Source: Desulfotignum sp. (GTDB lineage: Bacteria > Desulfobacterota > Desulfobacteria > Desulfobacterales > Desulfobacteraceae). From it: a stretch of DNA of 59,078 bases. A model generated the notes under the pieces. It saw only the letters and a list, made by a program, of their open reading frames with translations, ran no database searches and was not told the DNA's origin. The position numbers and the translations under genes are program-made. This document shows positions 8,606 through 16,854 of the stretch, in pieces. Where the stretch lies: the NCBI GenBank assembly GCA_011389575.1, contig JAABUB010000009.1:1-59078 (forward strand). The letters are read 5' to 3'. The stretch's first letter is position 1. Every line of letters begins with the position of its first letter.

Positions 8606-9475
8606 TCAGGTTGTGGGGTCAGAAGATGAATCTGAAGATTTTTTCTGCTGCTGTTTGAGCAGCTCGGACATGGCCTGGTTGTTTTTGTGCATCTGATTGA
8701 TCAATAACCGCAGGTTGTTGTCTATACCCCGAAACAGTTCAGCAGATGCGGCCAGGCCGCCATCAGGAATCTCATCGGTATCCACCAGCCTGGTAACCCC
8801 GGACAACCACTCTTCCATCTCATTGAAAAACCGATTCTGGGCATGCCCGGCCTGGATATCTATAAATCCCAGAACCAGACTCCCCCCCAGACCGAACAGG
8901 GAAGAAGAAAACGCCGTGCCCATTCCCTGGAGCGGGTCCTGGAGACCCTGCTTCAACCGCTCGAACAAATTGACAAAATCTCCGGTGCCCACCTCCAGGC
9001 CACCGATGACCTGGCCCACGGTACCGATGGTCTGCAGCAGTCCCCAGAAGGTCCCCAAAAGCCCCAGAAACACCAGCAGCCCGATCATATATTTGGAAAT
9101 CTCCCTGGCCTCATCCAGGTGCCCCCGGATGCCGTCCAGCACCGTGCTCAGGGAGCCGGCTGACAGCCGGAACCGGTCTCTGTGAATCTCTTCCAGGTGT
9201 TTGGCCAGAGGAGACAGCAGTGTGGGCGGCTCCACTGTGGACAGACCCGGGTCTCCGGTGCGGAATTTTTTGATCCATTTTATTTCAGGCTCCAGCCGCA
9301 GGATCTGGAACACATTGATGGCAATGCCCACGCACAGGGCTGCCAGAATCAGCAGGTTGAACCCCCAGTTGGCCATGAATGCAGCCTTGAGAGGCACTGC
9401 CAGCAAAAGGCAGACACCAGCCACCACCAGCAGGTAGATAAAGGTGAGAAACAGGTAATGCCGCGGATTTGTCAT
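8606..9475 (-). CDS. MotA/TolQ/ExbB-family proton channel protein
   Basis: A 289-residue membrane protein. Two N-terminal helices (about residues 8-30 and 36-55) are followed by a cytoplasmic stretch, then the conserved channel segment LGLLGTFWGLLQTIGTV (near 150) and a fourth helix (SSLFGLGGSLVLGF). This is the TolQ/ExbB/MotA stator topology. It is the first gene of a two-gene unit with the MotB-like gene. A strong AAGGAGG ribosome-binding site (9481-9487) and an upstream promoter are visible. The partner in the envelope and the work done by the channel are unknown. Confidence 0.83.
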   Translation of the reverse strand: MTNPRHYLFLTFIYLLVVAGVCLLLAVPLKAAFMANWGFNLLILAALCVGIAINVFQILRLEPEIKWIKKFRTGDPGLSTVEPPTLLSPLAKHLEEIHRDRFRLSAGSLSTVLDGIRGHLDEAREISKYMIGLLVFLGLLGTFWGLLQTIGTVGQVIGGLEVGTGDFVNLFERLKQGLQDPLQGMGTAFSSSLFGLGGSLVLGFIDIQAGHAQNRFFNEMEEWLSGVTRLVDTDEIPDGGLAASAELFRGIDNNLRLLINQMHKNNQAMSELLKQQQKKSSDSSSDPTT

Positions 9476-9559
9476 AAAACGCCTCCTTAAGACGCCCGAA
9501 AAAAGTTTTGGGCATCTGATATAATCGAATCATCAGGTTTATTTGTCTGTAGTCTGGAA

Positions 9560-9588
9560 TTTGTATGCAAATGATACGGTATTGTCAA
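9560..9588 (-). promoter_or_regulatory. Sigma-70 promoter of the MotA/MotB-like operon
   Basis: On the reverse strand TTGACA (9583-9588) and TACAAA (9560-9565) are separated by 17 nt, about 85 nt upstream of the MotA-like ATG. Spacing is ideal and the -35 perfect. Confidence 0.5.
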
Positions 9589-9590
9589 GG

Positions 9591-9610
9591 TGTGAGATAC
9601 AAATCTCACA
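9591..9610. terminator. Perfect short hairpin after the response regulator gene
   Basis: TGTGAGAT and ATCTCACA form a perfect 8-bp stem with a 4-nt loop, 9 bp beyond the response regulator stop and 3 bp from the next -35 box. It lacks a T-run. It could be a weak terminator or an operator for the MotA-like promoter. Confidence 0.4.
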
Positions 9611-9618
9611 AAACCCTG

Positions 9619-10980
9619 TCATGTTTCTTTTTCATATGCTTTGAGTTTTTTTAACAGGGTCTTGCGTGTAATACCCAGGCGGCGGGCGGTCTCACTTTTA
9701 TTGCCCCCGGCTGCGGCCAGGGTGGACAGAACAGCTTCTTTTTCAATGCTGGACAAGGGCATGTTCTCCAGGCTGCAGTCCGGAGAAGACAATACAGAAT
9801 CCTGTGGTATATCTTCGGCGGTAAAGGTCAGATCCGCCCGGGTAATGTAATCTGTTCTGGCCAGGACCACCGCCCTTTCCACCGCATTCATCAGTTCTCT
9901 GACATTTCCCGGCCAGGCATACCGGATCATGGCATCCATGGCATCCGGTGCAAACCCTTTGATATCCCGGCGGTTTTTTTGGGAAAAATGCTCCAGAAAA
10001 TGCAGTGCCAGTTCCGGAATATCTTCGGGCCGGTTCCGCAGGGGCGGGATATCGAGGCTGACCACATTCAGGCGGAAAAAAAGATCCTGCCGGAATTCCC
10101 CTTTTTCCGCCATGGTTTTCAAATCCCGGTTGGTGGCGGCAATTACCCGCACATCCACGTGGATGGTTTCATCGCTTCCCACAGGGGTGATCTCTTTTTC
10201 CTGGAGTACCCGCAGCAGTTTGGCCTGCATGGACAAGCTCATTTCCCCGATTTCATCCAGCAGGATGCTGCCTTTGTCTGCCTGGAGAAATTTTCCCTTG
10301 CGCTTTCTGTCCGCACCGGTGAACGCCCCCCGGGCATGGCCGAACAGTTCAGATTCCAGAAGGGTCTGGGTGATGGCCGCACAGTTGATGCGCACAAAAG
10401 GGCCGTTTTTTCTGGGACTGTTGTCATGCAGGGCTGCTGAAACAAGCTCTTTTCCCGTGCCTGATTCACCGGTCACCAGCACATTGGCATCTGTGGGCGC
10501 CACCATGTAAAGGGTGTCAAGGAGCGCGGCCATGGCCGTACTTTTTCCCAGGATATTGTGGTGAAAGGAGGTGGATTTGAGCCGCTCTTTCAGGTTTTTG
10601 TTTTCAGACTGCAGAAAAATCCGTTCCAGTACCCGCTCAATGGTCAATTTAAGTTTATCAAAGTCCAGAGGTTTGGTCAGGTAATCATAGGCACCGATTT
10701 TCAGGGCCTCCACTGCTGTATCCACCGATGAATAAGCCGTCATCATGATCACCGGCAGGGATGGATTGAATTCACAGATCTTGGCCAATGCTTCCATACC
10801 GGACATGCGTTTCATCTTCATGTCCAGCAGCACCATGTCAAAGCTGTAAGATTTGACTTTTTCCACCCCTGTATCCCCATCATCAGCCAGGTGCACCGCA
10901 TATCCCCAGTCTGCTATCAGGGTCTTGAGCATCCGTGCATGGGCCGGGTCATCATCAACCACCAGTATATCATGTTTCAT
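9619..10980 (-). CDS. zraR: Sigma-54-dependent response regulator, ZraR/NtrC type
   Basis: A 453-residue protein starting at MKHDILVVDDD. Earlier in-frame starts would run through the kinase gene and lack REC homology. It has an N-terminal receiver domain with acidic pocket and VLLDMKM phosphorylation site. An AAA+ domain follows, with Walker A GESGTGKE and the sigma-54 contact loop GAFTGA. A C-terminal Fis-type helix-turn-helix (NKSETARRLGITRKTLLKKL) closes it. It is expected to activate the sigma-54 promoter in front of the zraP-like gene once phosphorylated by the overlapping kinase. The kinase stop overlaps this start by 11 nt. Family is certain; the ZraR assignment rests on the zraP neighbour. 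Confidence 0.87.
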   Translation of the reverse strand: MKHDILVVDDDPAHARMLKTLIADWGYAVHLADDGDTGVEKVKSYSFDMVLLDMKMKRMSGMEALAKICEFNPSLPVIMMTAYSSVDTAVEALKIGAYDYLTKPLDFDKLKLTIERVLERIFLQSENKNLKERLKSTSFHHNILGKSTAMAALLDTLYMVAPTDANVLVTGESGTGKELVSAALHDNSPRKNGPFVRINCAAITQTLLESELFGHARGAFTGADRKRKGKFLQADKGSILLDEIGEMSLSMQAKLLRVLQEKEITPVGSDETIHVDVRVIAATNRDLKTMAEKGEFRQDLFFRLNVVSLDIPPLRNRPEDIPELALHFLEHFSQKNRRDIKGFAPDAMDAMIRYAWPGNVRELMNAVERAVVLARTDYITRADLTFTAEDIPQDSVLSSPDCSLENMPLSSIEKEAVLSTLAAAGGNKSETARRLGITRKTLLKKLKAYEKET

Positions 10981-12454
10981 GTGCGCTATCCTTTTGGGGA
11001 TAAAAAAGCCGGATAAAAAAGGTGGTCCCTTCACCTCTGGTACTGTGTACCCGGATTTCTCCTTCGAGTTTTTCCACCAGCCGGTGCACGATGGAAAGGC
11101 CCAGGCCGGTGCCGTCAGGCCGGGTGGTAAAATAGGGATCAAAAATATCCGCCAGCAGGGTGTCATCCATGCCGCAGCCGTCATCTGTTACACGGATCTC
11201 AAGGTCCTGGTCCGGCAGAATATCCAAAACAGTCACCTGCAGGGTGCCACCGGGATCCATGGCAGCCAGGCTGTTCATATACAGGTTGAGCAGAATCTGG
11301 TTCATGCGGTCCGGGTCCGTATAAAACCGGGACCGGGCAGACCGGATATCCACCTGTGCGGTGATGGATTTTTTTTCCAGATCTTGGGCCACCAGTTTCA
11401 AAGAGTGGGCGATCATTTCCCGGATATCCACCTGTTTTTTTTCCACAGCCATGGGCTTGGCAAATTCCAGCAGCTGGGTGATGGACCGGTTGATGCGCTC
11501 CACCTCCTGGACCATGATCCTGGCGGTTTCCTGATCATCTGGATTGTCTTTATACCGTTTTTCAAAATAGGTGGCAAATCCCTTGATGGAGCTTAAAGGA
11601 TTTCTGATCTCATGGGCCACCCCTGCTGCCAGCTTGCCGATGGCAGCCAGGTGCCGGGTGGTTTCCACTTCTTTTTTCAATTTTTCTGAAAGTGCCTTGA
11701 CACTTACCAGCCGGGCTTTTGTGGTGCGAAACGCCTGGAATACCATAAGAGAAAAAATCCCGGCACACCCCATAACAAAAAATATGACCCCCTGGCTGAC
11801 GGCATGCCGCAGCAGCCTGGCCTGGGCCTGGTCAGCCTGTTCCATGGAAAGCCCCACCAGGATCACGGCATTTTCTTCTTTGGAAAAACTGCCTGCCACA
11901 CCATTTCCAGAATCAGTCCAAGGCCCTGTTTCCGACCGGTTCATCATCATGCGCATGCCGCGCATGTGCATGTGACCTCCCTGAAACCTGCTTTCCATGG
12001 GGGCAAACCGTTTATATACCTGAAACACCTTTTCCCCGTCCGCCATCCGGGCCCGGTGAGATGCGGGACGGGGCGCTTCATTCCGGGATCCGGTATCCGG
12101 AAGATCTGTCAGAACCTCACCCACCTGTGCAGGGTCGCTGTGGGCCAGGATGGTGCCATTTTCTGCCACAATCATGATATATACCACGTCCGGCTGCAGC
12201 GATGTTTCCCGGAGCAGGTCCTGGATCCGCCGGATCCCCCATTGCATGGTCATCATACCGGTGCGGGTGCCGGCCTCAAAGGTCCGTATCAGGGAAATGC
12301 CTTTGGCCAGCTGCTGGTCTGTTATGTGGGATTTGAGCTTTTCCATCCGGTCCAGGGTCATGACCGCAAAAATAGGGGTCATCACCAGAAGCACCCCCGC
12401 CAGCATGAGAGGGGAAACCAGGGTGGAAAATGAGCCGGGCAAAAAATTTTTCAT
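10970..12454 (-). CDS. zraS: Sensor histidine kinase, ZraS-like, with Met/His-rich sensor segment
   Basis: A 494-residue kinase from MKNFLPGSF (a start at 12496 would add 14 residues; neither has a clear ribosome-binding site). Membrane helices lie near residues 10-32 and 221-241 and enclose a periplasmic sensor. That sensor contains HMHMRGMRMMM at 161-171, a cluster suited to soft metal binding. The cytoplasmic part has a HisKA box (GVAHEIRNPLSSIKG, H281) and an HATPase domain with N, G1 (DDGCGM) and G2 (GTGLGLSI) boxes. In E. coli ZraS senses zinc or lead and signals through ZraR; here the Met/His cluster hints at copper, silver or zinc. The gene is divergent from the zraP-like gene. Confidence 0.85.
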   Translation of the reverse strand: MKNFLPGSFSTLVSPLMLAGVLLVMTPIFAVMTLDRMEKLKSHITDQQLAKGISLIRTFEAGTRTGMMTMQWGIRRIQDLLRETSLQPDVVYIMIVAENGTILAHSDPAQVGEVLTDLPDTGSRNEAPRPASHRARMADGEKVFQVYKRFAPMESRFQGGHMHMRGMRMMMNRSETGPWTDSGNGVAGSFSKEENAVILVGLSMEQADQAQARLLRHAVSQGVIFFVMGCAGIFSLMVFQAFRTTKARLVSVKALSEKLKKEVETTRHLAAIGKLAAGVAHEIRNPLSSIKGFATYFEKRYKDNPDDQETARIMVQEVERINRSITQLLEFAKPMAVEKKQVDIREMIAHSLKLVAQDLEKKSITAQVDIRSARSRFYTDPDRMNQILLNLYMNSLAAMDPGGTLQVTVLDILPDQDLEIRVTDDGCGMDDTLLADIFDPYFTTRPDGTGLGLSIVHRLVEKLEGEIRVHSTRGEGTTFFIRLFYPQKDSAHET

Positions 12455-12860
12455 ATTTTTAATTGTATAGCAAAGACCATACCAGATGCAATACATACTC
12501 TTTTATATGGGGGGCACGATGAATCCATTCTAACCGTCAATCCATCTATTTTACGCCATCAGGGCCGTCAAATTATTATACCACGAAGCGCACGAAGATG
12601 CCCTTCCTTCTTGCTCTTCGGGTTCTTCTTGCCTTTTTGCTTTTTTTGCCTTCATGGTCTTCGTGGCCTTCGTGGTTTTAAAAAAAAACGATGGTACACC
12701 TCCTGCAGCACCAGTGGCCCAGCTGTGTATAAAATACCCATGTGGATACCGGAACCGGGTAGAAAAGACACAAAAGCCCATGCAGGTCTTCTGAAACTGA
12801 TGTAACAGATAAATAAAATTATTTCTTTAATTTCAGTAAGATATAATTTTTTCCATTCCA
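12455..12860. other. Divergent control region between zraS-like and zraP-like genes
   Basis: About 500 bp in all lie between the two genes. The left half holds a palindromic CCACGAAG-type repeat (listed separately) and the right end carries the sigma-54 promoter of zraP. No sigma-54 site was found facing zraSR. Enhancer sites for the response regulator would be expected here but were not recognised. Confidence 0.5.
12581..12675. repeat. Palindromic CCACGAAG-type repeat element
   Basis: The left arm CCACGAAGCGCACGAAGATG (12581-12600) is complemented, with small gaps, by the right arm at 12653-12675, which ends TGGCCTTCGTGG. The inside is pyrimidine-rich with repeated CTTC units. Similar CACGAAG-rich hairpins occur as dispersed intergenic repeats in many proteobacteria; that link is from general knowledge and not tested here. 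Confidence 0.7.
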
Positions 12861-12875
12861 TGGCACGCCCTTTGC
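12861..12875 (+). promoter_or_regulatory. Sigma-54 promoter of the zraP-like gene
   Basis: TGGCAC (12861-12866), 5 nt, then TTGC (12872-12875) is a perfect match to the -24/-12 consensus. It lies about 90 nt upstream of the zraP-like ATG and beside a gene for a sigma-54 activator. Confidence 0.88.
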
Positions 12876-12965
12876 TCTATTACTTTACCAGACAACACAG
12901 ATATCAGCACAAAGGATGTGAAATATCTGACACAACCCAAAATGTACAGCAAAGGAGAAATTATC

Positions 12966-13490
12966 ATGAAAAAGACAATGATCCTCATCACCGCATTCAT
13001 CGGCATCACATTCATGGCCTCCCAGGCTTTTTCCTGGGGACCGGGAAAAGGCATGGGCGGTTACGGTTCAGGCACAAACTGTCCCGGCATTGACCGCAAT
13101 GCCTACAACGATCTGTCCAGGGCCCAGCAGGATGAGCTGGCAGCCCTGCGCCAGACATTCATTGACGACACTTATGAACTGCGGACATCTTTGATGCAGA
13201 AACAAAATGAGGTCCGCATGCTCATGGAAACCTCTACCCCGGACCGGGCCGAGTTGACCCGGCTGTCAGACGAAGCTGCCGATCTTAGGAAACAGCTCCG
13301 GGAAAACCGGATTGATTTCATGCTGTCAGCCAAAAAGGTGGCACCTGAACTTAGGTTCGGACAGGGCATGGGCAAGGGATATCACAGTGGCTATGGCAAA
13401 GGCAACTGTCCCAGACGCGGGCAGGGATATGGTTCGGGCCAAGGTAAAAATTACGGTGGCGGCCAGGGATCTGGCAGCGGCCGGTACTAG
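12966..13490 (+). CDS. zraP: ZraP/Spy-like periplasmic metal-stress protein
   Basis: A 174-residue secreted protein with a signal peptide (MKKTMILITAFIGITFMASQAFS). A central helical region follows (about residues 45-120; LSRAQQDELAALRQTF...AELTRLSDEAADLRKQL) of the LTxxQ/Spy-CpxP-ZraP type. Gly-rich segments flank it, and the C-terminus carries repeated GYGxGxG units with Cys and His. AAGGAG lies just before the chosen ATG; the longer frame from 12918 has no signal peptide at its start. ZraP of E. coli is a zinc-binding chaperone and repressor of its own two-component system. Expression from the sigma-54 promoter by the adjacent regulator is strongly suggested. Confidence 0.86.
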   Translation: MKKTMILITAFIGITFMASQAFSWGPGKGMGGYGSGTNCPGIDRNAYNDLSRAQQDELAALRQTFIDDTYELRTSLMQKQNEVRMLMETSTPDRAELTRLSDEAADLRKQLRENRIDFMLSAKKVAPELRFGQGMGKGYHSGYGKGNCPRRGQGYGSGQGKNYGGGQGSGSGRY

Positions 13491-13587
13491 ATAGACGGTC
13501 CGTCCATCCTGGTTCCGTAAAGGTCCCGGCAATAAATAAATGATAGCCGGAAAGAAACTGAAATAAAACCGTAAACCAGCGCAGGAC

Positions 13588-13629
13588 AATCCCCTGAGAA
13601 ACCGGCGAGCCCGGAGTTTTCAGGGGATT
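13588..13629. terminator. Bidirectional hairpin between zraP-like and FAH genes
   Basis: A 13-bp stem with one mismatch (13588-13600 with 13617-13629) encloses a partly self-complementary GC-rich loop. It lies at the convergent 3' ends and overlaps the FAH stop codon. Short T-rich sequence (ATTTTC) follows on the forward strand. Confidence 0.65.
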
Positions 13630-14449
13630 ATTTTCTGGATACTGCCGCTTCCGCCGCCACTGGGTTCGCCAGGGTGCCGATCCCCTGGATCCGCGTTTGA
13701 AGCTGGTCCCCGGGCATCAGATATACCGGCGGTTTTCTGGCAAACCCCACGCCTTCAGGGGTACCGGTGAGAATCAGGGTACCCGGCGCCAGCGTGGTGG
13801 ACTGGGACAAAAAGGCAATCAATGCGGCAACGGAAAAAATCATATCCCTGGTATTGCTCGTCTGCATGGTCTGTCCGTTAAGCACACTTTCAATGGCCAG
13901 GTTCTGGGGATCAGGTATCTCATCAGGTGTCACCAGGACCGGCCCCAAAGGGCAGAAGGTGTCAAAGCTCTTTCCCCGGACCCACTGTCCCCCGCCGGCA
14001 TGTTTCTGCCACCGCCGGGCCGACACATCATTGGCACAGGTATACCCCAGCACATAATCCAGGGCCTCGGCCTCGGATACATGTTTGGCAGGGCGCCCGA
14101 TCACCACCCCCAGTTCCGCTTCATAATCCACCTCCGGTTTTTCCAGACAGGAAACTGGAATCACAATATCACTGTTGTGCGGGATTACCGCCCCGGGATT
14201 TTTCATGAACACCACCGGATACCGGGGAAGGTCCATGCCGGTTTCTTCTGCATGTCCCCGGTAATTGAGCCCGATGCAGAAAATGGCGGCAGGCGTTACC
14301 GGCACCTCTGTTTTTGCCACATCCACCCGCCTGCCGGTGTCTTTCACCCCGGAAAATATATCCCCTTCCAGCACTGATGCGGTGGTACCATCATACCCTG
14401 TTCCCAGACACATTTGGTTATCTGCTGTTCTGAACCGTATAATCTGCAT
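13628..14449 (-). CDS. Fumarylacetoacetate hydrolase family protein
   Basis: A 273-residue FAH-fold enzyme. The core has GLNYRGHAEETG, the metal ligands E-x-E in VDYEAELGVVIG and the aspartate in CANDVSAR, a WVRGKSFDTFCPLGP segment, and the late LTGTPEGVG motif. Family members hydrolyse or decarboxylate acylpyruvates and 2-hydroxyhepta-dienedioates in aromatic or amino-acid breakdown. The specific substrate cannot be read from sequence. AGGAGA precedes the ATG. It is divergent from the rhomboid gene by about 38 bp. Confidence 0.9.
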   Translation of the reverse strand: MQIIRFRTADNQMCLGTGYDGTTASVLEGDIFSGVKDTGRRVDVAKTEVPVTPAAIFCIGLNYRGHAEETGMDLPRYPVVFMKNPGAVIPHNSDIVIPVSCLEKPEVDYEAELGVVIGRPAKHVSEAEALDYVLGYTCANDVSARRWQKHAGGGQWVRGKSFDTFCPLGPVLVTPDEIPDPQNLAIESVLNGQTMQTSNTRDMIFSVAALIAFLSQSTTLAPGTLILTGTPEGVGFARKPPVYLMPGDQLQTRIQGIGTLANPVAAEAAVSRK

Positions 14450-14487
14450 GCTTTTATTTCTCCTGAACTTAAGATAGACTGTTGGTC

Positions 14488-15384
14488 ATGCATACGCATG
14501 TACCACAAAACCAGGAAAAATTAAAACGCATTTTTGCGGGCCGGTCCGGTGAATCCGCCGATCTGATCCTGCTGATACTGGCTTCCCAGAATATTTTTGC
14601 CCAGAAATCTTTCGGCACCCGGGGAATAGACATCCTGACCTCCCCGGAACAGGCGGCAGCAGCCAGATCCCATGTGGCCGCCTATTTCAGAGAAAACCGT
14701 ACCGGCCAGGGCCCGCTGCCAGCTCTTCCGGGCGGGCCTTCGGGTTTCACGACCCCGGCCGCCTTTGTCATCATGGGCCTGCTCACAGCCATCCACATGG
14801 GCATTGACATGACCGGCACCCGGTGGGACCATATCCTGTCCTATGGTGCTTCTTCCATGTTCATCCGCCAGGGGGAAACCTTCCGGGCCGTCACCGCCCT
14901 GTTTCTGCATTCAGACACCGCCCATCTCCTGGGAAATCTGGCCGGAATCCTCCTGTTCGCCGGACCGCTGATCCGTTTGTCCGGATACGGCACCGGCCCG
15001 CTTTTCCTGTTGTTTGCCGGCACCTGCGGAAATTTGATCAATGCGGGGTTCCATGGCAATGCCCTTTTGTCCATCGGGGCTTCCACCGCTGTCATGGGTG
15101 CTGCCGGGGGACTGTCTGCCTTTCAGATGATACAGAAGGGCCCCATGCGCAAACGAGACCGGATAATGCCGCTCATTGCCGGTGCCACCCTGATGGCATT
15201 TTTAAGCCATGGCGAAAACACCGATGTCTGGGCCCATATATTCGGGTTTTTCTGCGGACTTTCCGCCGGTGTTTTCTTTTTTCCCCTGATGCGCATTTGC
15301 CGCCACCGGCTCAGGGAACCCATTGCCCTGGCTGTCATTTTCATCATTCTGGGATTTGCCCTGGCAAAAGGCCAGGCAGGGTGA
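14488..15384 (+). CDS. Rhomboid-family intramembrane serine protease
   Basis: A 298-residue protein with a soluble N-terminus (about residues 1-85) and six predicted membrane helices. Rhomboid signatures are present: HLLGN (the conserved His and Asn), the serine segment GASTAVMG (usual form GxSG, here Thr after the serine) and the catalytic His in DVWAHIFGFFCG. It should cleave membrane-anchored substrates within the bilayer; the substrate is unknown. The ATG at 14488 is preferred, although a TTG at 14482 is in frame; neither has a strong ribosome-binding site. Confidence 0.86.
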   Translation: MHTHVPQNQEKLKRIFAGRSGESADLILLILASQNIFAQKSFGTRGIDILTSPEQAAAARSHVAAYFRENRTGQGPLPALPGGPSGFTTPAAFVIMGLLTAIHMGIDMTGTRWDHILSYGASSMFIRQGETFRAVTALFLHSDTAHLLGNLAGILLFAGPLIRLSGYGTGPLFLLFAGTCGNLINAGFHGNALLSIGASTAVMGAAGGLSAFQMIQKGPMRKRDRIMPLIAGATLMAFLSHGENTDVWAHIFGFFCGLSAGVFFFPLMRICRHRLREPIALAVIFIILGFALAKGQAG

Positions 15385-15557
15385 TACTGTTTCAGGCAAA
15401 ATTTCTTTACACCGTTTTGCAATACTGGTAGAGATTTGTACAATACTTTTTAGTCTGCCAATATCATAAAAAAACCGGGAAACACTGTTACCATTTAAAC
15501 GAAAATCAATGATGGAAATCCGGCGTGAAAGTTTCAGCCGGGGGAAAGGAGATCCGC

Positions 15558-16793
15558 ATGGAGAAAAAACTGCACTATGGATGGATCGTCATTTTCATGG
15601 GACTGATGACAACGGTGGCAGCCCACGGATTCGGCCGGATGGCCTATACCCTTTTGCTGCCGGCCATGAAGGACGGGCTTTCCTTTGACTATACCCAGCT
15701 GGGCCTTCTGGGTACGGGTAATTTCATCGGGTATCTGTCCATGGCCATTATCGGCGGATTTCTGGCTGCCAGATTCGGTACCAGAGCGGTTATTACAGCG
15801 GCACTGGGCCTCATGGGTGTGACCATGATCCTGACAGGACTTGCACAATCTTTTGGCTTTGCCTTTGCCATGCGGCTTCTCACCGGTCTTGGCAACGGGG
15901 CCGCCTTTGTGCCGGCCATGGCACTGGGGTCGGCCTGGTTTGCCATTCAAAAACGCGGATTTGCCACCGGCATCGTGTCTGCCGGCATCGGGCTGGGCAC
16001 ATTTCTATCCGGTTTGATCGTACCCTTTATTTTAAAATCCTATAATGCAGACGGGTGGCGGTATTCCTGGTATATTCTGGGTACACTGGTGCTGGCGGTG
16101 GCGGTGCTGGTGGGTATTTTTCTGCGCAACCAGCCTGCTGACAAAGGCCTGGTGCCGGTGGGGCAGACAGAAAACCCGGACAGCACGAAACCGGCTGCCA
16201 AAGTATCTTCTCTGGACTGGGGAAGTGTATATAAAATGAAATCCCTGTGGTTTCTGGGGGTGGTATATTTTTTTTACGGCATGTCCTATATTATTTACAT
16301 GGTGTTTTTTGCCGCTTACCTGGTGAATGAGATGGGATACACCCAGGCCTGGGCAGGGGGGTTATGGGCCATGGTCGGCGGACTGAGCATCTTCTGCGGC
16401 ATAGTCTGGGGCAGCATTTCAGACAAAATCGGAAGAGGCAGAGGTGCTGCCCTTGCCTACCTGGTTCTGGGAACATCCTATCTGGTATATGCCCTGGTCA
16501 AAGTGGAAGCTGGATTTTATATCTCGGCCATATTGTTCGGTCTTACCGCCTGGAGTATCCCCACTATCATGGCGGCGGCTGCCGGGGATTTTGCCGGACC
16601 CAGATTTGCCCCGGCAGCCCTGGGATTCATCACCCTTTTTTTTGGCATCGGCCAGTCCATCGGCCCGGCCCTGGGGGGATATCTGGCTGATACCACCCAA
16701 TCTTTGACCACACCCTTTCTGGTGGCAGGGGCCATCTCCCTTTGCGGAATGATATTTTCACTTTTTTTAAAAAAACCTGCCCGGGAACAGTGA
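15558..16793 (+). CDS. Major facilitator superfamily transporter
   Basis: A 411-residue integral membrane protein with about 12 hydrophobic helices and a central cytoplasmic loop (about residues 190-220). The layout resembles OFA (oxalate/formate antiporter) and monocarboxylate transporters. AAAGGAGAT lies 5 nt before the chosen ATG (MEKKLHYGWIVIFMG); the longer frame to 15525 is unlikely. Substrate unknown. A hotdog thioesterase follows closely downstream on the same strand. Confidence 0.87.
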   Translation: MEKKLHYGWIVIFMGLMTTVAAHGFGRMAYTLLLPAMKDGLSFDYTQLGLLGTGNFIGYLSMAIIGGFLAARFGTRAVITAALGLMGVTMILTGLAQSFGFAFAMRLLTGLGNGAAFVPAMALGSAWFAIQKRGFATGIVSAGIGLGTFLSGLIVPFILKSYNADGWRYSWYILGTLVLAVAVLVGIFLRNQPADKGLVPVGQTENPDSTKPAAKVSSLDWGSVYKMKSLWFLGVVYFFYGMSYIIYMVFFAAYLVNEMGYTQAWAGGLWAMVGGLSIFCGIVWGSISDKIGRGRGAALAYLVLGTSYLVYALVKVEAGFYISAILFGLTAWSIPTIMAAAAGDFAGPRFAPAALGFITLFFGIGQSIGPALGGYLADTTQSLTTPFLVAGAISLCGMIFSLFLKKPAREQ

Positions 16794-16854
16794 AAAAATA
16801 TCCATGGAACATAATCAAGGAACAGGATCAAGAACAAGAACAGGATCAGCAGCC

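Noticed and set aside
7317..9475. Zorya anti-phage system (ZorA/ZorB)
   Set aside because: The OmpA-like protein is much longer than ZorB because of its coiled coil, and there is no ZorC, ZorD or ZorE gene beside it.
12611..12805. Small protein within the CCACGAAG repeat
   Set aside because: Composition is produced by the palindromic repeat; no start signal.
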